A stretch of 46,548 bases of DNA from Wenzhouxiangella sp. XN79A (GCF_012272825.1 NZ_JAAWWS010000151.1:1-46548), one strand, 5' to 3'; counted from the stretch's first letter, positions 17,328-26,164 are shown. The notes: generated by a model from the letters alone, not told the origin. Translations and numbers: made by a program.

Positions 17328-18737
17328 ATGAGCGCTGATGACATCCTGAAACGCATCAAGGATGACGAGATCGAATTCGTCGACCTGCGGTTTACCGACA
17401 CGCCGGGCAAGGAGCAGCACGTGACCCTTCCGGCCTCCGCCGTCGACGCCGACCTGCTCGAAGAAGGCAAGATGTTCGACGGCTCGTCGATCACCGGCTG
17501 GAAGGGCATCAACGAGTCCGACATGGTCCTGATGCCGGACCCCTCGACCGCCTTCCTCGACCCCTTCGCCGAACACGCCACCCTGAACGTCACCTGCGAT
17601 GTGCTCGAGCCGGACACGCTGCAGGCCTACACCCGCTGCCCGCGCTCGCTGGCCAAGCGTGCCGAGGCCTACCTGGCCGCCAGCGGCATCGCCGACGCCG
17701 CCTACTTCGGCCCGGAGCCGGAGTTCTTCGTCTTCGATGATGTCCGCTGGAAGAACGACATGGCCGGCTGTTCCTACCACATCGATTCCGAGGAAGCGGC
17801 CTGGAACACCCACAAGGAATACGGCGAGGGCAACACCGGCCATCGCCCGAAGATCAAGGGCGGCTATTTCCCGGTGCCGCCGGTCGACAGCCTGGCCGAC
17901 CTGCGCTCGGTCATGTGCATGACGCTGGAAGCCTGCGGTATCCCGGTCGAAGTGCATCATCACGAAGTCGGCACCGCCGGCCAGTGCGAGATCGGCACGC
18001 GCTTCAACTCGCTGACCCGCAAGGCCGACGAGCTGCTGATGCTGAAGTACATCGTGCACAACGTCGCCCACCTGCACGGTCGGACCGCGACCTTCATGCC
18101 GAAGCCGCTGGTCGGCGACAACGGCTCGGGCATGCACGTCCACCAGTCGCTGGCCAAGGAGGGCAAGAACCTGTTCTCCGGCGACGGCTACGGCGGTCTT
18201 TCGGAAACCGCGCTGCACTACATCGGCGGCATCTTCAAGCATGCCCGCGCGATCAACGCCTTCTCGAACTCGACCACCAACAGCTACAAGCGCCTGGTGC
18301 CGGGCTTCGAAGCGCCGGTGCTGCTGGCCTATTCGGCCCGCAACCGCTCGGCGTCGTGCCGGGTGCCGTGGGTGGCCAACGCCAAGGCACGACGGATCGA
18401 AGTCCGCTTCGGCGACGCCTCCGGCAACCCCTACCTGACCTTCGCGGCGATGATGATGGCCGGCCTGGACGGCATCATGAACAAGATCGACCCGGGTTCG
18501 CCGATGGACAAGGACCTGTACGACCTGCCGCCGGAAGAAGAGCGCGACATTCCGCGCGTCTGCCATGCGCTGGACCAGGCGCTGGACGCACTCGACAAGG
18601 ACCGCGACTTCCTGAAGGCCGGGGACGTGTTCTCCGACGACCTCATCGACGGCTACATCGCGCTGAAGATGAACGAAGTCACCCGGTTCCGGATGGCGAC
18701 CCATCCGATCGAGTTCGACATGTACTACTCCGCCTGA
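17328..18737 (+). CDS. glnA: type I glutamine synthetase
   Basis: 469 residues, standard for GSI-beta. It makes glutamine from glutamate, ammonia and ATP as a cytoplasmic dodecamer. Landmarks: [13 protein letters not shown] (residues 46-58), the glutamate-site segment with [10 protein letters not shown], and the adenylylation loop with Tyr398 in [11 protein letters not shown], so activity should be controlled by GlnE adenylylation. ATG 17328 follows AAGGA at 17312-17316. No ntrBC pair follows; instead there is a DUF4124 gene. I looked for a sigma-54 promoter upstream and did not find one. Confidence 0.98.
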   Translation: MSADDILKRIKDDEIEFVDLRFTDTPGKEQHVTLPASAVDADLLEEGKMFDGSSITGWKGINESDMVLMPDPSTAFLDPFAEHATLNVTCDVLEPDTLQAYTRCPRSLAKRAEAYLAASGIADAAYFGPEPEFFVFDDVRWKNDMAGCSYHIDSEEAAWNTHKEYGEGNTGHRPKIKGGYFPVPPVDSLADLRSVMCMTLEACGIPVEVHHHEVGTAGQCEIGTRFNSLTRKADELLMLKYIVHNVAHLHGRTATFMPKPLVGDNGSGMHVHQSLAKEGKNLFSGDGYGGLSETALHYIGGIFKHARAINAFSNSTTNSYKRLVPGFEAPVLLAYSARNRSASCRVPWVANAKARRIEVRFGDASGNPYLTFAAMMMAGLDGIMNKIDPGSPMDKDLYDLPPEEERDIPRVCHALDQALDALDKDRDFLKAGDVFSDDLIDGYIALKMNEVTRFRMATHPIEFDMYYSA

Positions 18738-18750
18738 ACCGGCGGATGGG

Positions 18751-18780
18751 CGGCGCCGGTCTTCCGGCGCCGCTGTTGTC
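18751..18780 (+). terminator. terminator after glnA
   Basis: A perfect 9-bp stem CGGCGCCGG / CCGGCGCCG (18751-18759 and 18764-18772) with loop TCTT, followed by the modest T-run CTGTTGTC. It begins 13 bp after the glnA stop. Confidence 0.65.
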
Positions 18781-18922
18781 GGGGTTGCGAATCCGGCTCG
18801 CGCGCCGGAACCATCGGTCCCGGACATCGTCCAATGTCGTGAACCGGAAGCGCGCCGTGGCGACACGGCATTGCTTCCATGGAATCCAGTCCGGACCCGA
18901 CTGGCCGGAGGAGTCGACCCCC

Positions 18923-19498
18923 ATGTCCCGAATCAAGTGCCTGAAATTCCTGCCGAATCCGACCGCTATCCTGGTCGCGCTCGTGCTTTCGCTGATCCTG
19001 GCTCCCTGGGCGATTTCCGTGGGGCAGGCGCAGCAGATCTACAAGACGGTCGACGAGAACGGCAACGTAGTCTACACCGATCAGAAGCCCTCGGACGATG
19101 CCGAACCGATTCCCCTACCGGAGTTGACCGTCGTCGATCCGGTCGATCTCGGCAACCCGGCCGTTGCCAGCGATGACGACGAGCCGGAGCCGCGGACGAT
19201 CGAAATGTCGATCGTCTCGCCGCTGGCCGATGAGGTCATCATCAATACCGCGTACCGACTGGACGTCGAAGTCGAATTCGATGCCGAACTGCCGCGCGGG
19301 GTGGAGATCGTCTATCGCATCGACGGCGAGGAACGGCTGACCAGCCGCGAGCGGTCGGTGACGATCGACGAGGTGATTCGCGGCCCGCACACCGTCAGCG
19401 CAGAGCTGCGAACCACCGACGGCCGGGTGCTCGGGCGGACCGAACCGGTGAGTTTCTTCATGCGCCAGCAGTCGGCGCTGTACAACCGCCCGGGTTGA
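18923..19498 (+). CDS. DUF4124 domain periplasmic protein
   Basis: 191 residues. A long signal peptide (about 1-36, ending VGQAQ) is followed directly by the DUF4124 core, IYKTVDENGNVVYTDQKP, then an acidic linker and a C-terminal beta-rich region (about 90-185) predicted to be Ig-like. The function of the family is unknown. GGAGGAG at 18906-18912 gives a strong ribosome site. DUF4124 genes are commonly found next to glnA and ntrBC in gammaproteobacteria, and that pairing is kept here, though the glnA terminator suggests a separate transcript. Confidence 0.85.
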   Translation: MSRIKCLKFLPNPTAILVALVLSLILAPWAISVGQAQQIYKTVDENGNVVYTDQKPSDDAEPIPLPELTVVDPVDLGNPAVASDDDEPEPRTIEMSIVSPLADEVIINTAYRLDVEVEFDAELPRGVEIVYRIDGEERLTSRERSVTIDEVIRGPHTVSAELRTTDGRVLGRTEPVSFFMRQQSALYNRPG

Positions 19499-19505
19499 GC
19501 CCGGC

Positions 19506-19946
19506 TCAGTCCACCTCCAGCCAGAACGTGACCGGGCCGTCGTTGACCAGGTGAAGCTGCATGTCGGCGCCGAATACGCCGAAGCCGGTGCCCGGCCAGG
19601 CGTCGTCGGCCTCGTTCTTCAAGGTCTCGAACAGTGCCCGACCCCGGTCCGGCGCGGCCGCCGGAGTGAAGCTCGGCCGGTTGCCCGAATCGGTGTCGGC
19701 CGCCAGCGTGAACTGCGGCACCAGCAGCAGCCCGCCCTCGATGTCGCGCAGGCTGCGGTTCATGCGGCCCTGGTCGTCGGCAAAGATCCGGTAGTTGAGC
19801 AGCCGCTCGACGAAGCGCGGAATCCGTTCGGCGCGATCGCCGGTGCGGAAGCCGACCAGCACCAGGCTGCCGCGCCCGATCCGGGCGACCTCGCCGCCGT
19901 CGATGACCACGCGGGCTTCGGAAACGCGTTGAATCAGACCGATCAT
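19506..19946 (-). CDS. dtd: D-aminoacyl-tRNA deacylase
   Basis: 146 residues, full length for DTD. It hydrolyses D-amino acids from mischarged tRNA. The C-terminal motif NDGPVT and the NYRIFADDQGRMNRS segment are intact. The other active-site motif, usually SQFTL, reads PQFTL (residues about 78-82), keeping the key Thr but changing the first Ser to Pro; this may be a lineage variant. Convergent with the DUF4124 gene (7-bp gap) and divergent from the acyltransferase gene. Confidence 0.95.
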   Translation of the reverse strand: MIGLIQRVSEARVVIDGGEVARIGRGSLVLVGFRTGDRAERIPRFVERLLNYRIFADDQGRMNRSLRDIEGGLLLVPQFTLAADTDSGNRPSFTPAAAPDRGRALFETLKNEADDAWPGTGFGVFGADMQLHLVNDGPVTFWLEVD

Positions 19947-19999
19947 GACAGGCAGCCATCCGGCGGAGGATCAGCCGCCGGATGGTAGCATTCCGGGCC

Positions 20000-20884
20000 A
20001 TGAAGATCGCCGTGTTCCGACTGCTGCTGGGCCTGCTGGCCCGGCTGCCGCTGTCGCTGGTCCGGATCGCGGGGCGCGCGCTCGGCGCGCTGCCGTTCGG
20101 CGGTCGACGGCGCCGGGTGGCGGCGAACCTGGCGCTGGCGTTTCCCGAACTCGATCCCCCCGCCCGGGCCCGGTTGGCCCGTCGCAACCGGCAGGCGATG
20201 GTGACCACCGCGCTCGAGACGGGCCCGCTGTGGGGGCGTTCGCGCGACTGGGTGATGCGGCACTGGGGGCCGGCCGAGAACCGCGCCTGCGTCGACAGCG
20301 CGCTCGCGTCCGGCCGCGGCCTGCTGCTGATCGGAGGTCACCTCGGCCACTGGGAGGCGAGCATCCTGTACGGCACCCTCCAGCTTCCGATCACCTACCT
20401 GTACAAGCCGCCGGGCGACCCGGCGCTGGACCGTGCGCTGACCGCGCGCCGCAGCCGTTTCGGCGGCGAGTTCGTCGCTACCGGCAGCGCGGGCATGCGT
20501 CGGGCGCTGCGCCGCCTGCGGGCCGGCGAGGCGGTCGGCCTGCTGTTCGATCAGCTGCCGAAGGGCGGTGAGTTCGTCGAGGCGCCGTTCTTCGGCCGCG
20601 ACGTGCCGACCATGACGCTGGCCTGGCGGCTGGCCCGTCGGACCGGGTCTGCGGTGGTCCTGGGCCACGTGCTGCGCACCGAGGCCGGCTGGCAGGCCCG
20701 GTTCCGGGCACTGGACGGGCTGGCCGACGAAACCGACCCGGTCGGTGCCGCGGTGCGGATGAACGCGGCGCTGGAGCAGGAGATCCGCCGCGCGCCCGAG
20801 CAGTACCTGTGGCGCTACCGGCGCTTCGACCCGGTCAGTCGCCCGACGCCTCGCGATCCAGCCGCCGCAGCCAGACACCGATGA
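20000..20884 (+). CDS. LpxL/HtrB family lysophospholipid or lipid A acyltransferase
   Basis: 294 residues from ATG 20000. An N-terminal membrane anchor (about 1-25) and the catalytic H-x4-E motif H114-LGHW-E119 place it in the lauroyl/myristoyl acyltransferase family that adds secondary acyl chains to lipid A on the inner face of the inner membrane. Which chain or substrate cannot be told from sequence. A TAGCAT hexamer at 19985-19990 could be a -10 giving an almost leaderless message; an in-frame ATG at 19982 is the alternative start. The 3' end overlaps the convergent TPR-like gene by 50 bp. Confidence 0.88.
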   Translation: MKIAVFRLLLGLLARLPLSLVRIAGRALGALPFGGRRRRVAANLALAFPELDPPARARLARRNRQAMVTTALETGPLWGRSRDWVMRHWGPAENRACVDSALASGRGLLLIGGHLGHWEASILYGTLQLPITYLYKPPGDPALDRALTARRSRFGGEFVATGSAGMRRALRRLRAGEAVGLLFDQLPKGGEFVEAPFFGRDVPTMTLAWRLARRTGSAVVLGHVLRTEAGWQARFRALDGLADETDPVGAAVRMNAALEQEIRRAPEQYLWRYRRFDPVSRPTPRDPAAAARHR

Positions 20885-21158
20885 CCTTCTCCGATTGCTT
20901 GTCGCCGTTGGCCTGAGCGGCGGTTTGTCCGCGCTCCCACGCAGCGCGGGCGCCGTACGGATCGCCCAGTTCGTTCAGGCATCGCCCCAGTTCCTGCCAG
21001 GCCGCGGTGCGCGACGGCTCGTGCCCGGTGGCGGTCCGGAAGTGCGCCGCGGCCCGCTCCAGGTCCCCTGCCGCCCGCCGCGCCTGCCCGGCCGCCAGCC
21101 GCGCCTCGTAGCCGTCGCGGCCGTTGTCGATCAGCTTTTCGATGGTTTCGGGATTCAT
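20835..21158 (-). CDS. small TPR-like protein
   Basis: 107 residues from ATG 21158. The middle, GQARRAAGDLERAAAHFRTA (about 24-43) and AWQELGRCLNELGDPYGARAAWERG (about 52-76), forms two helix-turn-helix pairs of the tetratricopeptide type, so a protein-interaction role is likely. No signal peptide; partner unknown. The ribosome site is weak. Its last 50 bp overlap the end of the convergent acyltransferase gene. A longer in-frame start exists at 21230, but that would run into the repeat element. Confidence 0.7.
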   Translation of the reverse strand: MNPETIEKLIDNGRDGYEARLAAGQARRAAGDLERAAAHFRTATGHEPSRTAAWQELGRCLNELGDPYGARAAWERGQTAAQANGDKQSEKVIGVWLRRLDREASGD

Positions 21159-21229
21159 GGGGCATGACGCTAGCACGTCGAGCTGATCCGAGGCAGGGCT
21201 ACGGGTGGCCGCACGGCAGAAAACGATCA

Positions 21230-21514
21230 AACCGCGGATGAACGCGGATGAATGCGGATTCGGAACAGAGGAAATCGACCGCCCGGACGAGCTCCATTCT
21301 GCGCGAGCGGTGACGGAGTTCGGGTCGCGAAGATGATCGAGTCATGCCGCAGGGTTCGGCCAACGGTCGAGTGTGTTCGACCTGGCCTGCTTCCGGACTC
21401 CAGCGAACGGGCTGGAGAAACGGCGAACACGTTTGCGGGTGGTGATGAGGCAGGGCTCGGCGTCGGCCGAAGCCCCGGTTTTTCATCTGCGCTTATCTGC
21501 GTTCATCTGCGGTT
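21230..21514. repeat. 285-bp inverted-repeat element with 10-bp arm repeats
   Basis: The left arm is three imperfect 10-bp units (ACCGCGGATG, AACGCGGATG, AATGCGGATT) and the right arm three (TTCATCTGCG, CTTATCTGCG, TTCATCTGCG). The outermost decamers AACCGCGGAT (21230-21239) and ATCTGCGGTT (21505-21514) are inverted with one mismatch. This is the same arm design as at 4557-4711 but with a different interior. It fills most of the 21159-21620 gap; I find no convincing gene inside. Confidence 0.65.
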
Positions 21515-21552
21515 CGATCGAAGGAACGCCATCCAGTGCGCAGCGCGGCCGG

Positions 21553-21587
21553 AAAAGAAAACGCCGGCACCCAGGGGGATGCCGGCG
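21553..21587 (-). terminator. terminator of ompW
   Basis: Stem CGCCGGCA / TGCCGGCG (21562-21569 and 21580-21587, perfect 8 bp) with a 10-nt loop. Read on the minus strand it is followed by TTTTCTTTTCC. It lies 34 bp after the ompW stop. Confidence 0.85.
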
Positions 21588-21620
21588 AATGGACATGGGA
21601 GATGTCCGGGATGGAGAGGG

Positions 21621-22367
21621 TCAGAAGCGGAAGCCGACCGCGGTCGTCAGGACCCACGGGTCGATGTCGACGTCCAGGGTGCTGTTGAAGATGACCTCGG
21701 AGCCGTCGGTGTCGAAGGTCCGGGTGCGCAGCGAGGCATCGGCCTTGATGTCGATGTAGCGGGCGTCGAAGTTCAGGAACCACTTCTCGTTGAGGTCGAT
21801 GTCGACCCCGGCCTGGAACGCCAGACCGAACGAGTCGTCGATGCTCAGCTTGGTCGCACCGCCGGAGTACGAGGTGCCGAGGGCACCGTTGGCGGTCCCG
21901 ACGATGCCGTCCTGCAGGCTCTGGGTGGTGTCTTCGTCGAAGAAGAGCGTGTAGTTGATACCGGCGCCGACGTACGGACGAATGGTCTGGTTCGGCGCGA
22001 AGTGATACTGGATTCCCAGCACCGGCGGCAGGTGCTTGGTGCTGCCCAGCTTGCCGAGTGCGGTCAGCGCACGGTCGCCGTCGATGTCGTGCTCGAACGG
22101 CGTGGCCAGCAGCAGTTCGACGCCCCAGTTCGGCGACAGGAAATAGGTGATGTTGAAGCCCAGCCCCAGCTTGTCGTCGACTTCGGCCTGGAAGCCGTCG
22201 AGCGCGGTGCCTTCGAACACCAGGTTGCCGCTGTCCGAATTCGGTGCCACGTAGGTCGCGCCGATGCGGAACAGCCAGTCGCCGGCTTCCTGGGCCATTG
22301 CCGGTGCGGTCACGGACGAGGCGATGACCGCGGCGGCCAGCAGGGTACGGGGGGTGAGAGTTTTCAT
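21621..22367 (-). CDS. ompW: OmpW family outer membrane protein
   Basis: 248 residues. Signal peptide cleaved after AMA (residue 25), mature start QEAGDWLFRIGATYVAP, and an 8-strand barrel ending in the aromatic FRF required for outer-membrane insertion. The family contains the PVLGIQYHF and GAGINYTLFF strands seen here. OmpW forms a small hydrophobic channel, and in enterobacteria its gene is FNR-controlled. AAGGAG at 22382-22377 gives a strong ribosome site. An exact FNR box lies about 90 bp upstream. The internal stretch around residues 125-150 is longer than in E. coli OmpW. Confidence 0.93.
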   Translation of the reverse strand: MKTLTPRTLLAAAVIASSVTAPAMAQEAGDWLFRIGATYVAPNSDSGNLVFEGTALDGFQAEVDDKLGLGFNITYFLSPNWGVELLLATPFEHDIDGDRALTALGKLGSTKHLPPVLGIQYHFAPNQTIRPYVGAGINYTLFFDEDTTQSLQDGIVGTANGALGTSYSGGATKLSIDDSFGLAFQAGVDIDLNEKWFLNFDARYIDIKADASLRTRTFDTDGSEVIFNSTLDVDIDPWVLTTAVGFRF

Positions 22368-22455
22368 TGGGCTACGCTCCTTGAGCGGGTTGAGAAGACG
22401 GGTGTAGTGTGCGGAGTCTGAAGGGTCGAGCTATTGATGGGTGTCAAACCACCCT

Positions 22456-22469
22456 TTGATCCCGATCAA
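22456..22469 (-). promoter_or_regulatory. consensus FNR/Anr box in the ompW-photolyase gap
   Basis: TTGATCCCGATCAA matches all 10 defined positions of the FNR consensus and extends to a 16-bp palindrome (22455-22470). Measured for ompW, a class II start would be near 22421 with a -10 at 22433-22428 reading TAGCTC on the minus strand. For the divergent photolyase gene the corresponding -10 window is GC-rich. A second, imperfect box TTGACGCCGATCGA lies at 22479-22492. I assign the exact box to ompW; an effect on the photolyase gene is possible. Confidence 0.85.
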
Positions 22470-22540
22470 ATTGCCGTATTGACGCCGATCGAACCGGCCA
22501 TCGGCGACACTTGCAGACCTTTCGGAGGAATCCCGATCGC

Positions 22541-24067
22541 ATGCCGCGTCTGTGCCTCGTCCTCGGCGACCAGCTGTCGCCGTCATTGTCCTCGCTCGCT
22601 GCCGTCGACCGGGGAACCGACCACGTGCTGATGGCCGAGCTGGCCGACGAAGCGAGCTACGTCCGGCACCACCGCAAGAAGATCGCGCTGATCTTCGCTG
22701 CGATGCGCCACTTCGCGGCATCGTTGGAAAACGACGGCCACCGCGTGTTCTACCGTCGCTTCGATCCCGAGTCCGAGGTCCGCAGCTTCTCCGATGCGGT
22801 CCGCGCCCACTGCGCCGAGCATTCCATCGACGACATCGTGGTCACCTGGCCCGGGGAATGGCGCGTGCTCGAGCAGCTCCGGTCGCTCGAGCGGGACATC
22901 GGGGTGCCGGTCCACCTGCTCGAGGACGATCGCTTCGTGTCCACGCCGAAGGACTTCGCCGACTGGGCACAGGGCCGCAAGACGCTCCGGATGGAGTTCT
23001 TCTATCGGGAAATGCGCAAGCGCACCGGCCTGCTGATGGACGACGGCAAGCCGGCCGGCGGGCAGTGGAACTTCGACGCCGACAACCGCAGGAAATGGAC
23101 CGGCGACCCGCCGGCCTCACGGCCGATGCGCTTCACTCCCGATGAAACGACTGCCGAGGTGCTGGCGCTGGTCGCCGATCGGTTCGACGGCTTCGGCGAG
23201 ATCGAGGGCTTCGATTTCCCGGTCACCCGGGGACAGGCGCGCCGCGCGCTGGCCCACTTCGTCGAGCACGCGCTGCCGTGGTTCGGCGATTTCCAGGATG
23301 CGCTGCCCGACGATGAGGACTGGTTGTTCCACAGCCGGGTTTCGATCGGCCTGAACCTGGGCCTGCTCGATCCGATCGAGGTCTGCGAGGCCGCCGCGCA
23401 GGCCTGGCGCGACGGCCACGCGCCGATCAACGCGGTCGAGGGCTTCATCCGCCAGGTCATCGGCTGGCGCGAGTTCATCCGCGGCATCTACTGGCTGAAG
23501 ATGCCGGACTACGCCGAGGCGAATTTCTTCGCCAACCGCGAAGACCTGCCGATCTGGTACTGGAGCGGCGAGACCGGCATGCGCTGCCTGCAGCGCGCCA
23601 TCGACGCGACCCGACGCAATGCCTACGCACACCACATCCAGCGGCTGATGGTCACCGGTAATTTCGCGATGCTGCTCGGCGTGGTGCCGGAGCAGGTCAG
23701 CGAGTGGTACCTGGCCGTCTACGCCGATGCTTTCGAGTGGGTCGAATTGCCGAACGTCGTCGGCATGGCGATGTTCGCCGACGGCGGCAGCTTCGCCTCG
23801 AAACCCTACGCGGCCAGCGGCAAGTACATCCAGCGGATGGGCGACCACTGCGCGAACTGCCGATACAAGGTCGGAAAGCGGACCGAGGACGATGCCTGTC
23901 CGTTCAACGCGCTGTACTGGGATTTCCTGATGCGCCACGAGGACCGGCTGGCCGGCAACGGCCGGATGACGATGATGTACCGCAACGTGGCGCGGCTTGC
24001 GCCGGCCGACAAGGCCGCGATCACCCGCCGCGCGAACTGGATCCGCGCCAACGTCGAGTCGCTGTAG
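22541..24067 (+). CDS. iron-sulfur cryptochrome/photolyase (FeS-BCP, prokaryotic 6-4 photolyase type)
   Basis: 508 residues, the length of the FeS-BCP/CryPro class. It begins LCLVLGDQLS, the class signature, and has the C-terminal FAD-binding helical domain. Four cysteines C349, C437, C440 and C453 (CANC and ACPFN) fall at the spacing of the 4Fe-4S ligands of Agrobacterium PhrB, which repairs 6-4 photoproducts. Repair or light sensing cannot be separated from sequence. ATG 22541 follows GGAGGA at 22524-22529 with a wide spacing. The upstream gap is shared with ompW and holds FNR boxes. Confidence 0.93.
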   Translation: MPRLCLVLGDQLSPSLSSLAAVDRGTDHVLMAELADEASYVRHHRKKIALIFAAMRHFAASLENDGHRVFYRRFDPESEVRSFSDAVRAHCAEHSIDDIVVTWPGEWRVLEQLRSLERDIGVPVHLLEDDRFVSTPKDFADWAQGRKTLRMEFFYREMRKRTGLLMDDGKPAGGQWNFDADNRRKWTGDPPASRPMRFTPDETTAEVLALVADRFDGFGEIEGFDFPVTRGQARRALAHFVEHALPWFGDFQDALPDDEDWLFHSRVSIGLNLGLLDPIEVCEAAAQAWRDGHAPINAVEGFIRQVIGWREFIRGIYWLKMPDYAEANFFANREDLPIWYWSGETGMRCLQRAIDATRRNAYAHHIQRLMVTGNFAMLLGVVPEQVSEWYLAVYADAFEWVELPNVVGMAMFADGGSFASKPYAASGKYIQRMGDHCANCRYKVGKRTEDDACPFNALYWDFLMRHEDRLAGNGRMTMMYRNVARLAPADKAAITRRANWIRANVESL

Positions 24068-24091
24068 CCCCGGCGCAGCGGCCGGGAGGGA

Positions 24092-24358
24092 TCAGAAATC
24101 CTCGAGCTGGGTCGTGCCGATGCCGCGGTCGGGCAGCAGCACCGGCACGCCCTGGTCGACGGCGTAGACGACCTTGCCGTCGCGGCGGATCAGCGCTTCG
24201 CCCAGCGCGCCCTCGACGGCCGAACCATCGACGAACTGCACGTTGCCGGCTTCGATCGCCCGGTTCAGTGCGTTCAGGCGCTTGCGTTCCAGCGGACGCA
24301 GCGGCTCGTGGCTGACCGGGCAGCAGAGGATATCGAGCAGGGAGTCTGGAATCGTCAT
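24092..24358 (-). CDS. Trm112/YcaR-like small protein
   Basis: 88 residues from ATG 24358. The N-terminus SLLDILCCPVSHEPL and the C-terminal VDQGVPVLLPDRG match the Trm112/UPF0434 family, small zinc-ribbon proteins that in other systems act as methyltransferase partners. The second cysteine of the usual C-x2-C is replaced here (CCPVSH), so metal binding is doubtful. There is a central insertion (about residues 22-50) compared with the 60-residue E. coli YcaR. It is convergent with the photolyase gene, 24 bp apart. Confidence 0.82.
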   Translation of the reverse strand: MTIPDSLLDILCCPVSHEPLRPLERKRLNALNRAIEAGNVQFVDGSAVEGALGEALIRRDGKVVYAVDQGVPVLLPDRGIGTTQLEDF

Positions 24359-24476
24359 GCGCGTAGTGTACCCGGAACGCAGCGCTTCGCCAGCCGTCGG
24401 CGCGAGTGGGTGAAGGTCCGGTTTCACGGCCCCTTCTGCTACCATCGGCGCTTGTGTTCGAGGACCGGAACCCGCG

Positions 24477-24974
24477 ATGACCACGACTGCCCGCGTCGGC
24501 CTGATCATGGGCTCGAAGAGCGACTGGCCGACCCTGGTCAGGGCCGCCGAGGTGCTCGATGCGCTCGGCATCGACTACGAGACCGAGGTCGTCTCCGCGC
24601 ACCGCACGCCCGACAGGATGCTCGAGTATGCGAAGACGGCCGCGGCACGCGGGCTGAAGCTGATCATCGCCGGGGCCGGCGGTGCGGCCCACCTGCCGGG
24701 CATGGTCGCTGCGTCCACCGAACTGCCGGTGCTCGGCGTGCCGGTCAAGTCCAAGACGCTCAACGGACTGGACTCGCTGCTGTCGATCGTCCAGATGCCG
24801 AAGGGCGTGCCGGTCGCGACGCTGGCGATCGGCGAAGCGGGCGCGGCCAACGCCGGCCTGCTGGCCGCCTCCATCCTGGCCCTGGACGACCCGGCGCTGG
24901 CCGAGCGCTACCGCGATTGGCGAGCGGCCCAGACCGACCAGGTGCTGGCGAACCCGGACCCGCGCGCGTCGTGA
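24477..24974 (+). CDS. purE: N5-carboxyaminoimidazole ribonucleotide mutase
   Basis: 165 residues. Class I PurE, converting N5-CAIR to CAIR in purine synthesis. The MGSKSDWPT motif (11-19), SAHRTPDRM (about 40-48) and the [10 protein letters not shown] loop are all intact. It ends inside the GTG start of purK (GTGA overlap), giving the classical purEK operon with translational coupling. Confidence 0.97.
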   Translation: MTTTARVGLIMGSKSDWPTLVRAAEVLDALGIDYETEVVSAHRTPDRMLEYAKTAAARGLKLIIAGAGGAAHLPGMVAASTELPVLGVPVKSKTLNGLDSLLSIVQMPKGVPVATLAIGEAGAANAGLLAASILALDDPALAERYRDWRAAQTDQVLANPDPRAS

Positions 24975-26119
24975 AGGTCGGCATTCTCGGCGGCGGACAG
25001 CTGGCCCGCATGCTGGCCGAGGCCGGCCACCCGATGGGCCTGTCGTTCCGGGTCGTCGATCCGAAGTCCGGCGCCAGCGCCTCGCAGGTCGCCGAGCAGC
25101 TCGTGGCCGACTACGACAGCGCCGAGGCCCGCGACGCGCTGGCCGAGTGCGACGTGGTGACCTGTGACTTCGAGAACGTGCCGGCCGCGGCGCTGGAGGC
25201 GCTGGCCGAGCGCGTGCCTGTCCGTCCGTCGGCCGCCGCGCTGGCCGCGGCCCAGGATCGCTTCGTCGAGAAATCGCGGTTCCAGCAGCTCGGCATGGCC
25301 ACGCCGGCCTTTGCCGCCGTCGACAGCCGGCCGGACCTGCTGGCCGCGCTCGACCGGATCGGCCTCCCGGCCGTTCTGAAGACCCGTACGATGGGTTATG
25401 ACGGCAAGGGCCAGGCGGTGCTGCGCGACCGCGAGGACCTCGAGGCCGCCTGGCAGCAGCTCGGCGGCCGCCCGCTGATTCTCGAGCAGTGGGTGGCCTT
25501 CGATCACGAGTGCTCGATCACCGTGGTGCGCGGCGCGGACGGAAACAAGCGCTTCTATCCGCTGTCGCGCACCTGGCATGCCGACGGCATCCTGCGTCTT
25601 GCGGTGGCGCCGTGCCCGAACGCCGGTCGGCTGCAGGCCGAGGCCGAGCGGATGGCCGGCCGGCTGGCCGACGATCTGGACTACGTCGGCTGCCTGACGC
25701 TGGAGCTGTTTGCCTCCGGAAACGAATTACGCGCCAATGAGTTCGCACCACGTGCGCACAACTCGGCCCACTGGACCATCGAGGGCGCGCGCTGCTCGCA
25801 GTTCGAGAACCACCTGCGCGCCGTCTGCGGCCTGCCGCTCGGCGATCCGGGCCTGCGCGGCGGCATCAGCGTGCTGTTCAACTTCATCGGTGAACTGCCC
25901 GAGGTCGGCGACTGGCTGGTCGTCGACGGCCTGGCCTGGCACGACTACGGCAAAGCGGCCCGGCCGGGCCGGAAGGTCGGCCATGCGACGCTGGTCCTCC
26001 CCGACCGCCACGCGCTGGACGCGGCACGTGCGCAGCTCGGCGACCGGCTGCCGGCCGACCTGCGCGGTGCGCTGGACCGGATCCTGCCGCCGGGTGACGG
26101 TCGAGCAGGCCCGGATTGA
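24971..26119 (+). CDS. purK: N5-carboxyaminoimidazole ribonucleotide synthase
   Basis: 382 residues. An ATP-grasp enzyme that makes N5-CAIR from AIR, bicarbonate and ATP, feeding PurE. It begins [15 protein letters not shown], the PurK signature, and has the glycine loop TMGYDGKGQ (about 139-147) and the metal site [15 protein letters not shown]. The GTG start overlaps the purE stop. It is convergent with the ABC ATPase gene. Confidence 0.97.
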   Translation: MKVGILGGGQLARMLAEAGHPMGLSFRVVDPKSGASASQVAEQLVADYDSAEARDALAECDVVTCDFENVPAAALEALAERVPVRPSAAALAAAQDRFVEKSRFQQLGMATPAFAAVDSRPDLLAALDRIGLPAVLKTRTMGYDGKGQAVLRDREDLEAAWQQLGGRPLILEQWVAFDHECSITVVRGADGNKRFYPLSRTWHADGILRLAVAPCPNAGRLQAEAERMAGRLADDLDYVGCLTLELFASGNELRANEFAPRAHNSAHWTIEGARCSQFENHLRAVCGLPLGDPGLRGGISVLFNFIGELPEVGDWLVVDGLAWHDYGKAARPGRKVGHATLVLPDRHALDAARAQLGDRLPADLRGALDRILPPGDGRAGPD

Positions 26120-26125
26120 CTCAAG

Positions 26126-26153
26126 TCGTCCCGCACACGGTGCGGGGAGACGA
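26126..26153. terminator. hairpin between convergent purK and ABC ATPase genes
   Basis: CCCGCAC (26130-26136) and GTGCGGG (26140-26146) form a perfect 7-bp stem with a 3-nt loop, with further pairing possible outside. It lies in the 45-bp gap between two convergent stops and could act in both directions. No T-run. Confidence 0.45.
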
Positions 26154-26164
26154 TCACCGCAGCC

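Noticed and set aside
15353-17617. A 754-codon minus-strand open frame through PEBP, the heptamer array and uppP
   Set aside because: It runs through three well-supported plus-strand features and only stays open because the GC-rich and heptamer DNA lacks stops.
24069-24086. Hairpin between the photolyase and Trm112-like genes as a terminator
   Set aside because: Only a 6-bp stem with a 6-nt loop and no T-run on either strand.
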